Origin: Candidatus Eiseniibacteriota bacterium
GTDB lineage: Bacteria > Eisenbacteria > RBG-16-71-46 > CAIMUX01
NCBI GenBank assembly: GCA_016712505.1
Contig: JADJQY010000004.1
Location: 372,001 to 436,000, forward strand
Length of the DNA: 64,000 bases
Reading direction: 5' to 3'
Part shown: piece by piece, positions 36,631 to 44,442 of the stretch
How the letters are laid out: every line of letters starts with the position of its first letter
Numbering within the stretch: the first letter of the stretch is position 1
Notes under the pieces: generated by a model
Databases searched by the model: none
Seen by the model: only the letters and a program-made list of their open reading frames with translations
Told to the model about the DNA's origin: nothing
Program-made: the position numbers and the translations under genes

Positions 36631-37235
36631 GGCGTGCCGGCTCCCAGCGGATCGAGGCCGAAGCCGCGAAGCAGCTCTGCGGTGGCCAACAAGGGGAGCC
36701 CCACGATCGCGCCCGGATCTCCGGCATCCATGTGCGAGAAGAGCGCCACTCCCACTCCTTCGGACAGATAGCCGCCACAGGAGCGCAGCGGCCGCTCCCG
36801 CTCGACATAGCGGACGATCTCCTCGAACGAGAGCGCCCGCATGCGGAGACTGGCCACCACCAGGGCGGTCTCCGCGCGGCCGTCGTCCGCATCGAGGCAG
36901 TACAGCCCGTTGTGCAGCCGGTGCTCCTTTCCCGCGAGGGCGCGCAGTTGATCGATGGCCCGCGCGCTGGTCTCCGGCTTCCCGAAAATCCGACCGTCGC
37001 ACTCGCACACCTGATCGGCGGCCAGGATGATCGCTCCCGGATGCGCCCCGCGCAAGGACTCCGCCTTCCGCCGGGCGTTCTCCAGCCCGAGGTCCGACGC
37101 TTCCCGGGCGGAGTAGGGCCGGTCCTCCGGGACGAGTTCCTCGCACCGCGGCGCCTCGGGGGTGAAGGGGATTCCGAGGCGCGCGAGGAGCGCGGCCCGG
37201 TGCGCAGCGGTCGATGCCAGTACGAGTGAACGCAT
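36627..37235 (-). CDS. Maf-family nucleoside-triphosphate pyrophosphatase
   Basis: A 202-residue house-cleaning enzyme. Residues 1-10 (Met-Arg-Ser-Leu-Val-Leu-Ala-Ser-Thr-Ala) and Pro-Arg-Cys-Glu-Glu near 33 open the Maf fold. Leu-Ala-Ala-Asp-Gln-Val-Cys near 74 holds the catalytic Asp, and Gly-Lys-Pro-Glu-Thr near 87 is conserved. It hydrolyses dTTP/UTP or modified bases to the monophosphate. Asp-Pro-Gly-Ala-Ile-Val-Gly-Leu-Pro near 180 replaces the usual Ser-Asn-Val-x-Gly-Leu-Pro. It is coupled to the squalene synthase gene, and diverges from the isochorismatase-like gene 73 bases away. Confidence 0.85.
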   Translation of the reverse strand: MRSLVLASTAAHRAALLARLGIPFTPEAPRCEELVPEDRPYSAREASDLGLENARRKAESLRGAHPGAIILAADQVCECDGRIFGKPETSARAIDQLRALAGKEHRLHNGLYCLDADDGRAETALVVASLRMRALSFEEIVRYVERERPLRSCGGYLSEGVGVALFSHMDAGDPGAIVGLPLLATAELLRGFGLDPLGAGTP

Positions 37236-37308
37236 GCCCCAAGATACCGCCCCGGCCAGCCGCCTGCTATCGTCTTGGGCCGGCCCCCGGCCGGAAGGAG
37301 GAACGAAG

Positions 37309-37863
37309 GTGATCCGGAAAGACGACGCCCTGTTGGTGGTGATCGACGTGCAGGAGAAGCTGCTCCCCCACATCGCGGAGCACGAGCGGGTGACGGCCCA
37401 GATTCAGAAGCTGATCGACGGGTTTCTCATCGCCGGCGCGCCGGCGCTGGCCACCGAGCAGTACCGGAAGGGACTGGGGCCGACCCACCCGGCGCTGATC
37501 GACTCCCTGACCCGGAACCATCCCGAGAGCTTCGCGCCTATCGAGAAGATGACCTTTGGCTGCTGCGCCCATCCGCCGTTCCTGGAAGCGATCGAGCGCC
37601 TGGGCCGGTCGCAGGTCGTGCTCTCGGGAATCGAGGCGCACGTCTGCGTCTTGCAGACCGCGCTCCAGCTCCGCGCCCTGGGACGCGAGACCTACATCGT
37701 CGCCGATGCGATTTCCTCGCGTGATCCGCGCAACGTCGAGATCGCCCTGCGTCGCATGGAGCAGGAAGGAGTTCGCTGGACTTCGGTCGAGATGTCGGTC
37801 TTCGAGATGCTGCACGAGAGCGGCACGCCTGCGTTCAAGGCCTGGAGCCAGCGCATACGCTGA
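37309..37863 (+). CDS. Isochorismatase-family cysteine hydrolase
   Basis: A 184-residue alpha/beta hydrolase. Val-Val-Ile-Asp-Val-Gln-Glu-Lys-Leu places the catalytic Asp near residue 13; Lys in Ile-Glu-Lys-Met-Thr-Phe near 83; Cys in Gly-Ile-Glu-Ala-His-Val-Cys-Val-Leu-Gln-Thr near 110. This is the cysteine-hydrolase group (nicotinamidase, YcaC-like), not isochorismatase proper. The GTG at 37309 is used because AAGGAGG lies 8 bases before it and the core begins directly after. Target unknown. A weak GC hairpin (about 37887-37902) follows the stop. Confidence 0.83.
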   Translation: MIRKDDALLVVIDVQEKLLPHIAEHERVTAQIQKLIDGFLIAGAPALATEQYRKGLGPTHPALIDSLTRNHPESFAPIEKMTFGCCAHPPFLEAIERLGRSQVVLSGIEAHVCVLQTALQLRALGRETYIVADAISSRDPRNVEIALRRMEQEGVRWTSVEMSVFEMLHESGTPAFKAWSQRIR

Positions 37864-37921
37864 GCGCTCAGACGCACACCTATGCCCGGGCGGGTCCGCC
37901 CGCCAGAATCAGGGGGGTCCG

Positions 37922-38725
37922 CTAGCCGCGAATCAACCGCAATACCTCGGGCAGGAGATGCGGGTTGCTTCCCACGGAGCGATCGGCCCAGATGGTGGGC
38001 GTCCCCTCCCAGTCGACGAAAGCCCCCCCCGCCTCCTCGATGATCGGCGCGATGGCCGCGCAGTCCCAGACGCTCATCTTGGGGTCGACGACGAAGTCCG
38101 CGCGTCCGGTGGCCACCAGGAAGTACGCGTAGCAGTCGCTCCAGCCACGGTTCATTCGCACCGCGCGGCGCAGCCGCTCATGCACGTCCAACCGGTCGAT
38201 CTTCTCGAAGCCGCTCGCGTCGTTGGTCAGGAAGAGTGCCTCTTCCAGCCGTGTGGTGCTGGATACCTGTGCACGGCGCGGTTCCGTTTCCCCGAAGTAC
38301 TGGCAGAACGCCCCGTCACCCACGGCGCCCCACATCGCTTCACCCAGCGCGGGAAACTCGACCACCCCGAGGACACTGCGACCGCCGTACTCCACCCCGA
38401 CCATGGTGCCGAATAGAGGAACACCGTGCATGAACGACTTCGTCCCGTCGATCGGGTCGAGAATCCAGCGATAGCCGGAGGTTCCCGGCAGCTCGGCGAA
38501 CTCCTCGCCCAGGATCGCGTCGTCCGGATAGGCTGCCTGGATGCAGGCCCGCAGGTACTGCTCGGTCGCGCGGTCCGCGTTGGTGACCGGAGAGGCATCG
38601 GCCTTCCACTCGATCGAGAGGCCCAATCGACGGAAGTGGGAATTGGCGACCTCTCCCCCCTCGCGCGCAATGGTGCGGGCAAAGGCGAGCCGCTCACGGC
38701 GCGCGATCTTCTCGTCAGGTTCCAT
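37922..38725 (-). CDS. Inositol monophosphatase-family phosphatase (possibly histidinol-phosphatase HisN)
   Basis: A 267-residue magnesium phosphatase. Motifs in order: Gly-Glu-Glu near 73, Asp-Pro-Ile-Asp-Gly-Thr near 90 (metal Asp pair), and Trp-Asp-Cys-Ala-Ala near 218. The spacing and Lys-Ser-Phe after Asp-Gly-Thr resemble HisN-type histidinol-phosphatases more than SuhB, but this is not decisive, and no his gene is near. Starts at an ATG that follows a purine-rich AACCTG-poor region; no strong Shine-Dalgarno is visible. Confidence 0.8.
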   Translation of the reverse strand: MEPDEKIARRERLAFARTIAREGGEVANSHFRRLGLSIEWKADASPVTNADRATEQYLRACIQAAYPDDAILGEEFAELPGTSGYRWILDPIDGTKSFMHGVPLFGTMVGVEYGGRSVLGVVEFPALGEAMWGAVGDGAFCQYFGETEPRRAQVSSTTRLEEALFLTNDASGFEKIDRLDVHERLRRAVRMNRGWSDCYAYFLVATGRADFVVDPKMSVWDCAAIAPIIEEAGGAFVDWEGTPTIWADRSVGSNPHLLPEVLRLIRG

Positions 38726-38755
38726 GGCCGAAGGGTACCGGCTCCGGCGGGGCTG

Positions 38756-39919
38756 TCAAGTCCGCGCGCGCAACGAGCCGAGACGTTCCAGTGCGGCCTG
38801 GATCGTCTCCGGGCGCTTGCAGAAGGCGAACCGCGCCAGGAAGGCTCCGGCTGCGCGGTTCTCGTAGAACGCGCTCGCAGGAACAGCGGCCACGCCGACC
38901 GTCTCGACGAGGTGCCGGCAGAACTCCACGTCGTTCGCGAACCCGAAGGGACGAACGTCGGCCAGGACGAAATAGGCGCCGGCGGGCGGGGCGAGTCCGA
39001 AGCCGCGCGCCGCCAGTCCTTCGACCAGAAGATCGCGTCGCGCACGATACTCGGCGGTGAGCGAAGAGAAGTACTCCGCCGGCCCCGCGATTGCCCGGGC
39101 CATCGCGTGTTGAAACGGGGTTGCCACGGCAAAGGTCACGAACTGGTGCACCGCCTGGAGGGCTGCGGAGAGCGGCCGGGGCGCGGCGGCGTATCCGATC
39201 TTCCAGCCGGTCAGGCTGAAGGTCTTCCCGGTCGAGTTGATGGTCACCGTGCGATCGGCCATGCCGGGCAGGAGCGCGATCGGAGTGTGGGTGCCGTCGA
39301 ACACCAGCCGTTCGTACACCTCGTCGGTGACACAGAGGACATCGTGCTCCAGGCAGAGGGCGGCGATCTGTTCCAGCTCGGACCGGTCGAACACTCGGCC
39401 GCTCGGGTTGTGCGGCGTGTTGAGCAGGATCATGCGCGTCCGCGGGTTGAAGGCCGAGCGGAGTTCCGCCGGATCCCAGCGAAACTCCGGAGCATGCAGC
39501 GTGACGAAGCGCGGCGTGGCGCCAGCCATGGTGCAGCAGGCGCGGTACGAGTCGTAGTACGGCTCCAGCATCACCACCTCGTCTCCAGGCTCGCAGAAGG
39601 CGAGAAATGCGCAGTGAATCGCCTCGGTGGCGCCGGCGGTGACGGTGATCTCGGTCAGCGGATCGAAGCAGAGCCCGAAGCGGTCGGCGTAGTCGTGGGA
39701 GATCGCCTGGACGAGGACCGGATCTCCGGCCATCCGGGCGTACTGGTTGCGGTCGGCGCGGATCGCCTCGACCGCCGCCTCCTTCACGAAGTCCGGACCG
39801 GAGAAGTCGGGAAAACCCTGGGCGAGGTTGACCGCGCCGTATTCGTTGGCCAGGCGGGTCATCTCGGCGAAGATGGAGGTTCCGAACCCCCGGATCCGGG
39901 CCGCCGCGCGGTCGTTCAT
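38756..39919 (-). CDS. Class I/II PLP aminotransferase (YbdL/kynurenine aminotransferase-like)
   Basis: A 387-residue fold type I aminotransferase. Gln-Gly-Phe-Pro-Asp-Phe near 34 is the substrate-loop signature of methionine/kynurenine aminotransferases. Asn-Thr-Pro-His-Asn-Pro-Ser-Gly near 169 is the PLP motif. The Schiff-base Lys is in Asn-Ser-Thr-Gly-Lys-Thr-Phe-Ser near 230. The C-terminal Arg that binds carboxylate is in Ala-Arg-Phe-Ala-Phe-Cys-Lys. It probably transaminates methionine or an aromatic amino acid. It lies 8 bases after the D,D-carboxypeptidase, so they may share a transcript. Confidence 0.88.
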   Translation of the reverse strand: MNDRAAARIRGFGTSIFAEMTRLANEYGAVNLAQGFPDFSGPDFVKEAAVEAIRADRNQYARMAGDPVLVQAISHDYADRFGLCFDPLTEITVTAGATEAIHCAFLAFCEPGDEVVMLEPYYDSYRACCTMAGATPRFVTLHAPEFRWDPAELRSAFNPRTRMILLNTPHNPSGRVFDRSELEQIAALCLEHDVLCVTDEVYERLVFDGTHTPIALLPGMADRTVTINSTGKTFSLTGWKIGYAAAPRPLSAALQAVHQFVTFAVATPFQHAMARAIAGPAEYFSSLTAEYRARRDLLVEGLAARGFGLAPPAGAYFVLADVRPFGFANDVEFCRHLVETVGVAAVPASAFYENRAAGAFLARFAFCKRPETIQAALERLGSLRART

Positions 39920-39926
39920 CCTGGAG

Positions 39927-41546
39927 CTAGCGGGTTGATTCGGTCACGGTGAGCCCGCGCTGCAGGAAGGTGCTTCGCGAAGCCACCGCCGCCGCCCGGA
40001 CCGCCACGCTGTCTCCAACCAGTACCTCGATGGTTCCGATCGGCGCGCCTGCCGGGACCGGCGCCTCGGCAGAAAGCGGCGCGTCGACCCGATAGCGGAT
40101 CTGTGCCCCCTGTCCGGAGCGAACCACCACGCCCACCTCGCTCTCCGAGACCAGCGGCACCTCGACCGGGTTCGGGCCGGTGACGCGCAGCAGATGCCCC
40201 AGGTCCTCCCCCTTGCCCAGCACCTTGACCCGTTCGTAGCGAGTGAACGCATCATCGAGCAGTCGGGTCGATTCGTTGAACCGACGCGAGCTGGTGGGAG
40301 ACCCAAGCACGACCGAAACGAGGCGCATGTCCTCCCTCTCCGCAGTGGTGCAGAGGCAGTACCCAGCCCTCGAGGTGAACCCGGTCTTCAATCCGTCACA
40401 GCCCGGGTATTGGGTCAGAAGCCGATTGGTGTTTCGAACCACTTGCTTCCCCCGGATCGTCTCCGAGACCTTGGACGAAATCTGCAGGGTGGCTTCGTGC
40501 CGGAGGAGCGTCTGGGCGAGGATCGCCTGATCTCGCGCGGTGGTCAGGGTCGGCAGGTCGCGATCGAGTCCGTGCGGATTCTGATAGCGAGTGCGGGACA
40601 TGCCGAGTTCCTCGGCCCGACGATTCATGCGCCCGACGAATCCCGACTCCGACCCGGCCAGGTAGATCGCGATGGTGAGCGCCGCGTCATTCGCGCTGGC
40701 GATCGCCATGGCGTTCAAGAGATCATCCAGCGAGATCCGTTCCCCCGGCGCCAGGCGCGCCCGGGTCCCGCCGACGTAGGCGACGTCGTACGGCACGATC
40801 ACCGTGTCGGTAAGCGCGACCTCCCCCCGCTCGATCGCCTCGATGGTCAGGAGCTCGGTCATCATCTTGGTCAGGCTGGCCGGCGAGCGCTGCAGGTCGG
40901 CCGCGCGCTCGTAGAGCACGGCGCCGCTCTCCGCATCGACCACGATTGCGGCCGCATAGTCGGTCGCTCCGGTATTGACCGAGCGCACCTTCCGCGCGCC
41001 GCGGGTCGACCGCTTCGACTTCGACTTCGCCGCCTTGCCCCGCGAGGACTTCTTCGAGGAGACCTTCGCCTTCTTGGAGCTGCTCTTCTTGGCCGTGGAC
41101 TTCTTGCCCGTGCTTTTCTTGGCCGTACTCTTCTTGGCCGTACTCTTCTTGGACGTGCTTTTCTTCGAGGTGCTCTTCTTGGTCGTCGACTTCTTGGTCG
41201 TGCTCTTCTTCGAGCTGCTCTTCTTCGTCGTGGACTTCTTGGTCGTCGACTTCTTCGTAGTCTTTTTCTTGGTCGTGGTCTTCTTCTTGGTCGTCCCGCC
41301 GTTCTCGGATTGCGGGGCCGCGGGGGCGCTGGTGGTCCGATCGTTGATGTGTCCCAGCCCGGCGACGGCCAAGGTCGGCAGGAACGGGAGGGCGAGAAAC
41401 AGACAGACGAGATACGCGAGCGCCCTGGCTCCCCCCCACCGAAGACTGGTGCGCAGGCGAGCGGTCCGGGACAGCGAGGCCCCCGGGAGCGGATTGTTGC
41501 TCGAGCGCGACTCGAGAGCTGTCGTCACCACCTGGTCATGCCGCAC
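39927..41546 (-). CDS. D-alanyl-D-alanine carboxypeptidase with long Lys/Ser/Thr-rich linker
   Basis: A 539-residue penicillin-binding protein of the PBP5/6 type. A membrane helix at about 45-62 is followed by a Lys-Ser-Thr-Lys-rich repeat region at about 86-180, then the peptidase domain: Ser-Leu-Thr-Lys (nucleophile Ser near 224), Ser-Ala-Asn-Asp near 284, and Lys-Thr-Gly near 375. A C-terminal beta domain follows from about 420. It trims the terminal D-Ala of peptidoglycan stem peptides. The GTG at 41546 is used because GGGAGG sits 6 bases before it; the frame continues upstream into the neighbouring carboxypeptidase gene. The Lys-rich region resembles histone H1-like bacterial tails and may bind anionic polymer. 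Confidence 0.85.
   Translation of the reverse strand: MRHDQVVTTALESRSSNNPLPGASLSRTARLRTSLRWGGARALAYLVCLFLALPFLPTLAVAGLGHINDRTTSAPAAPQSENGGTTKKKTTTKKKTTKKSTTKKSTTKKSSSKKSTTKKSTTKKSTSKKSTSKKSTAKKSTAKKSTGKKSTAKKSSSKKAKVSSKKSSRGKAAKSKSKRSTRGARKVRSVNTGATDYAAAIVVDAESGAVLYERAADLQRSPASLTKMMTELLTIEAIERGEVALTDTVIVPYDVAYVGGTRARLAPGERISLDDLLNAMAIASANDAALTIAIYLAGSESGFVGRMNRRAEELGMSRTRYQNPHGLDRDLPTLTTARDQAILAQTLLRHEATLQISSKVSETIRGKQVVRNTNRLLTQYPGCDGLKTGFTSRAGYCLCTTAEREDMRLVSVVLGSPTSSRRFNESTRLLDDAFTRYERVKVLGKGEDLGHLLRVTGPNPVEVPLVSESEVGVVVRSGQGAQIRYRVDAPLSAEAPVPAGAPIGTIEVLVGDSVAVRAAAVASRSTFLQRGLTVTESTR
41007..41291 (-). repeat. Coding tandem repeat, Lys-Lys-Ser-Thr-(Thr/Ser/Ala) units
   Basis: About 95 residues of near-perfect Lys-Lys-Ser-Thr-x units inside the D,D-carboxypeptidase, between its membrane helix and peptidase domain. 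The DNA repeats are 15 bases with some codon drift, so the pattern is held at the protein level and is likely prone to slippage. Confidence 0.85.
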
Positions 41547-41595
41547 GAGGAACCTCCCAAGGCCCGCGCCGGCGACCGGCACGGACGTCGGTCTT

Positions 41596-42921
41596 CTATT
41601 TACCAGTGGACCGCCGGAACCAGGCCATGAGGCCCGTCGCCTCAACGGCGACCGGGGTCACCACCGGCAACTCTGCCAACACCTTGTCTCGAGAGAGAAT
41701 CTGCATCTTGCCCACCGGATCTCCTGCGTTCAGCGGAGCCCGGAGTGTGGGGTCGGGGACGAAACGCCGCACGATCCCCCGGTCATCCGGGCGGGAAACG
41801 AGAACTGCGGTCGCCGAACCCAGTACCGGACGCACCAGCTTGGGCTTGCCGCCGCGAATCTCGATCTCCTGTCCTAGATCGGCCGGTTTGGGCGATCCCG
41901 CCACCAGGGAATAGGAGTTGAATCCACTTGCGAGCAGTTCCGCACTCTCCCCGAACCGATCCCGGTTGGCCGCACAGCCCATCACGACCGAAATGAGACG
42001 GAGATTGTCACGTTCCGCGGTGGCGCAGAGACAAAACCCCGCCCGCGAGGTGTACCCGGTCTTCAGCCCGTCACACCCCTCGAACCGTCCGATCAGTTTG
42101 TTCGTGTTCTCGAGGATGAACGCGCCGTTGCGGAACTCGGTCTTCTCGATCGAAGACCATTCGAGCACCTTTGGGAAGCGGATCAACTCCCGCGCAATCT
42201 GGGCGATGTCGTAGGCGGTCGTCACGTTTCCATCGGTCGGCTCGTCATCGAGGCCATGGACGTTCACGTAGCGCGTATCGGTGAGGCCCAGGTGCTGCAC
42301 TTCGCGGTTCATCAGCTCGACGAATCCATCCGTGGTGCCCGCGATGTGTTCCGCCACCGCCGCGCAGGCGTCGTTCGCCGAGTGGATGACGATCGCCTTC
42401 ATCAGCTCCTCGAGCGAGAAGACTTCCCCTGCGGCGAGGTAGGCCTGCGATCCGCCGATGTTGCTCGCCCACTCGGAGACGCGGATCGAATCGGTGAGCG
42501 CGAGCCGACCGGCCTCGATCTCGCGGAGCACCACGAGTTGCAGCGTCATCTTGACGATGCTGGCCGGCGCGCGCAGCTCATGCGCCCCTTGCTCGTAGAG
42601 CACCGTGTTGGTGGTCGGCTCGATCAGGATGGCGGAGGCGCAGGGGAGCGGAGCGCGTTCCAACGCGCGCCCGGCGAACACCAGATCGCTCTGAGGAGCG
42701 GTCGGGGCGTCGACCGGAAGAGCGGCAACTGCTGAGTTGCTGTCCTTTCCCCCGCACGCCGAGAACAGGGTCGCCAAGCAGACGAGGGTGGTAAGGCAAA
42801 CGAGGCTCGTAATAGAGAACGACACGAAGAGCGCGGTGTCGGCCGATGCCCGAACCGGCGCACGGTGATCGCGGCGGGCGCGCAAAGCACCCGCGAACCA
42901 GCCTCCATGCCGCTTCGCCAT
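41596..42921 (-). CDS. D-alanyl-D-alanine carboxypeptidase, second copy (possible lipoprotein)
   Basis: A 441-residue PBP5/6-type protein. A hydrophobic segment at about 30-55 ends Leu-Phe-Ser-Ala-Cys-Gly-Gly-Lys, a possible but imperfect lipobox (Cys56). The peptidase motifs are Ser-Ile-Val-Lys near 113, Ser-Ala-Asn-Asp near 171, and Lys-Thr-Gly near 268, with a C-terminal beta domain. The ATG at 42921 is chosen for GGAGG just upstream; an in-frame start at 43020 is possible but adds an Arg-rich stretch. It lacks the Lys-rich repeat of the next gene but is otherwise a clear paralogue, and the two are 49 bases apart in the same direction. Two adjacent D,D-carboxypeptidases suggest adjustable peptidoglycan trimming. 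Confidence 0.83.
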   Translation of the reverse strand: MAKRHGGWFAGALRARRDHRAPVRASADTALFVSFSITSLVCLTTLVCLATLFSACGGKDSNSAVAALPVDAPTAPQSDLVFAGRALERAPLPCASAILIEPTTNTVLYEQGAHELRAPASIVKMTLQLVVLREIEAGRLALTDSIRVSEWASNIGGSQAYLAAGEVFSLEELMKAIVIHSANDACAAVAEHIAGTTDGFVELMNREVQHLGLTDTRYVNVHGLDDEPTDGNVTTAYDIAQIARELIRFPKVLEWSSIEKTEFRNGAFILENTNKLIGRFEGCDGLKTGYTSRAGFCLCATAERDNLRLISVVMGCAANRDRFGESAELLASGFNSYSLVAGSPKPADLGQEIEIRGGKPKLVRPVLGSATAVLVSRPDDRGIVRRFVPDPTLRAPLNAGDPVGKMQILSRDKVLAELPVVTPVAVEATGLMAWFRRSTGK

Positions 42922-43116
42922 CCAACCTCCATGTCGGGTACGCGGTCGTTCGGCAGGGCGTAGCGCCCCGCACCGATCTCGACTGTTCCTGTGCACCAAG
43001 GCAGGGGCCGATTCCCGCAATCGGGCGCGGAGTTGCTGCCTGCCTAAACCTCTGGGATGAACAAACTAACGCAGGGTGGAAATGCGGTCAACGGAGGGCG
43101 AACAAAAACGGGCGAA

Positions 43117-44046
43117 TCACTCGTCCCACATGCCCCTGGGGAGCTCTTCCGTCTCAATCCTTGCATCTTTACCGTCAAAAATCACCTTTAGGCGAACCGA
43201 TGAGGGTACCGCGACACCCATCTCTCCCCCCATCTGGTAACCGGAGGACATGGCCGCGCGGATCGCCTCGGCATCGGCGCTCGCGACCCCGCTCGACTTC
43301 ACGGTCTTGATCCGCAGGATCCCGCCGCGATCGTGGAGCCGCACATCGACCACCGCCTCGCACTTGAGCGATTTGGAGACGACATCGCCGGGAGAGCGGA
43401 CGACCGCAGGTCTCACCAGCCTGGCCGGCGTCCGCGGCAAGCGTGGGTGCTTGCCCGTTTCGACCTCTTCGAGGAACCGAACCCGTGCGGAGTCGCGCTC
43501 CTCCGGGGAGGCGGCCCAGATGAAGAGCGCAGCCAGATCCTCCTCTAGCGTCATGCGACGAATCGACGGCATCTGGCCCGGAATGACCACGGAATCAGCT
43601 AGTTCGACGGCGAAGCGGGGAGGCTCGGCGCAGGTGGCACCCTTGGGATAGTCCGTCGCGAACTCCTGGCCATCGGTGAGATGCACCAGCCGCATGCGCG
43701 GAATGAACCAGTCGACCGCGCTCCACGGAACCCAGAGGTCCCGTTTCTGCGCGTCGAACACGCGCAGCCCATCCATCCGGAAGAGTTCGCAATTCTCCGT
43801 CTGCACCACCCAGGAGACTTCAGTATCACGGGTGCGCGAATTGACGTAGGCGACCGGGGGGGCAAGCTCGATCGTCCCGTGGGTGATTCCACACTTGGGA
43901 CAGGAAAGGTCCGCTGCACCGACCGGCCGTTCGATCACCTCGTGCAGGCAGTCGGGACAGAGCCACGGCTCCGCCTGTGCGGGGGTCAACGACGTTGCCG
44001 CCAGCAGCGCGAACAGCGCGATCGAAGCCAGGAGTCGAGGTCCCAT
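43117..44046 (-). CDS. Exported zinc-ribbon protein with TonB-like C-terminus
   Basis: A 309-residue protein with a signal peptide ending near residue 24 (Thr-Pro-Ala-Gln-Ala). Directly after it is Cys-Pro-Asp-Cys...Cys-Pro-Lys-Cys, a four-Cys ribbon (about 28-52), unusual for an exported protein. The middle is beta-rich. The last 70 residues (Cys-Glu-Ala-Val-Val-Asp-Val-Arg-Leu-His-Asp-Arg-Gly-Gly) resemble TonB C-terminal domains (Lys-Ser-Ser-Gly-Val-Ala-Ser-Ala-Asp near the end). ATG at 44046 has GAGGGAG upstream. A role in energy transfer or metal handling in the periplasm is possible; no family is firm. Confidence 0.6.
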   Translation of the reverse strand: MGPRLLASIALFALLAATSLTPAQAEPWLCPDCLHEVIERPVGAADLSCPKCGITHGTIELAPPVAYVNSRTRDTEVSWVVQTENCELFRMDGLRVFDAQKRDLWVPWSAVDWFIPRMRLVHLTDGQEFATDYPKGATCAEPPRFAVELADSVVIPGQMPSIRRMTLEEDLAALFIWAASPEERDSARVRFLEEVETGKHPRLPRTPARLVRPAVVRSPGDVVSKSLKCEAVVDVRLHDRGGILRIKTVKSSGVASADAEAIRAAMSSGYQMGGEMGVAVPSSVRLKVIFDGKDARIETEELPRGMWDE

Positions 44047-44442
44047 GTCTCCCTCAAGTTGGGCCGTGAAGCCTACGGCGGCTCGGCAGTTGTCGCTCAC
44101 GTCGGTTCGACGTTGGCGCGCCGCTCGGGTTTCCGACAGAAATAGGAAGGGGGCGATGCCGTGGGGCCGTAAAACACTCCCTCAGGCCGCAAGAGGTGTG
44201 CTCCCGTCACCCGCGGAGTCGGCATTCGCCCCCATACACCCGCGGTGAACCTCCCGCGCAATCGAGCTGCGAGAGGGCTCATCGAACTGACAGAAACGCT
44301 AGCACCCGCCCCCCCTGGTCGCAATGGGATTTCGAGATTCACCAAAGAGGAAACCGACGCGCGGCCCTCCCGGTTCCTGCTCCCGGGATCCCACTCGCAA
44401 ACGGCTCGTTCCAGCTCGCGGTCCAGATGATACCGTGGCCGC
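44047..44442. other. Divergent intergenic region
   Basis: A 396-base stretch between the zinc-ribbon gene (minus) and the SDR gene (plus), so it holds both promoters. No strong -10/-35 pair, riboswitch or repeat was recognised. The open frames across it have no start signal or family-like content. Confidence 0.35.

Noticed and set aside
36631..37242. N-terminal extension of the squalene synthase frame
   Set aside because: It lies over Maf in another frame; the GTGA overlap marks the true start.
41007..41291. Possible CRISPR array
   Set aside because: Units are contiguous 15-base coding repeats without spacers; protein-level repeat.
38426..41630. Two long plus-strand frames (about 500 residues each)
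   Set aside because: They lie over the aminotransferase and D,D-carboxypeptidase genes, which carry all family motifs.
40975..41877. A frame on the plus strand rich in Phe/Leu/Val that looks like a membrane protein
   Set aside because: It is the complement of the Lys-Lys-Ser-Thr repeat; the hydrophobic pattern is forced by AAG/TTC complementarity.
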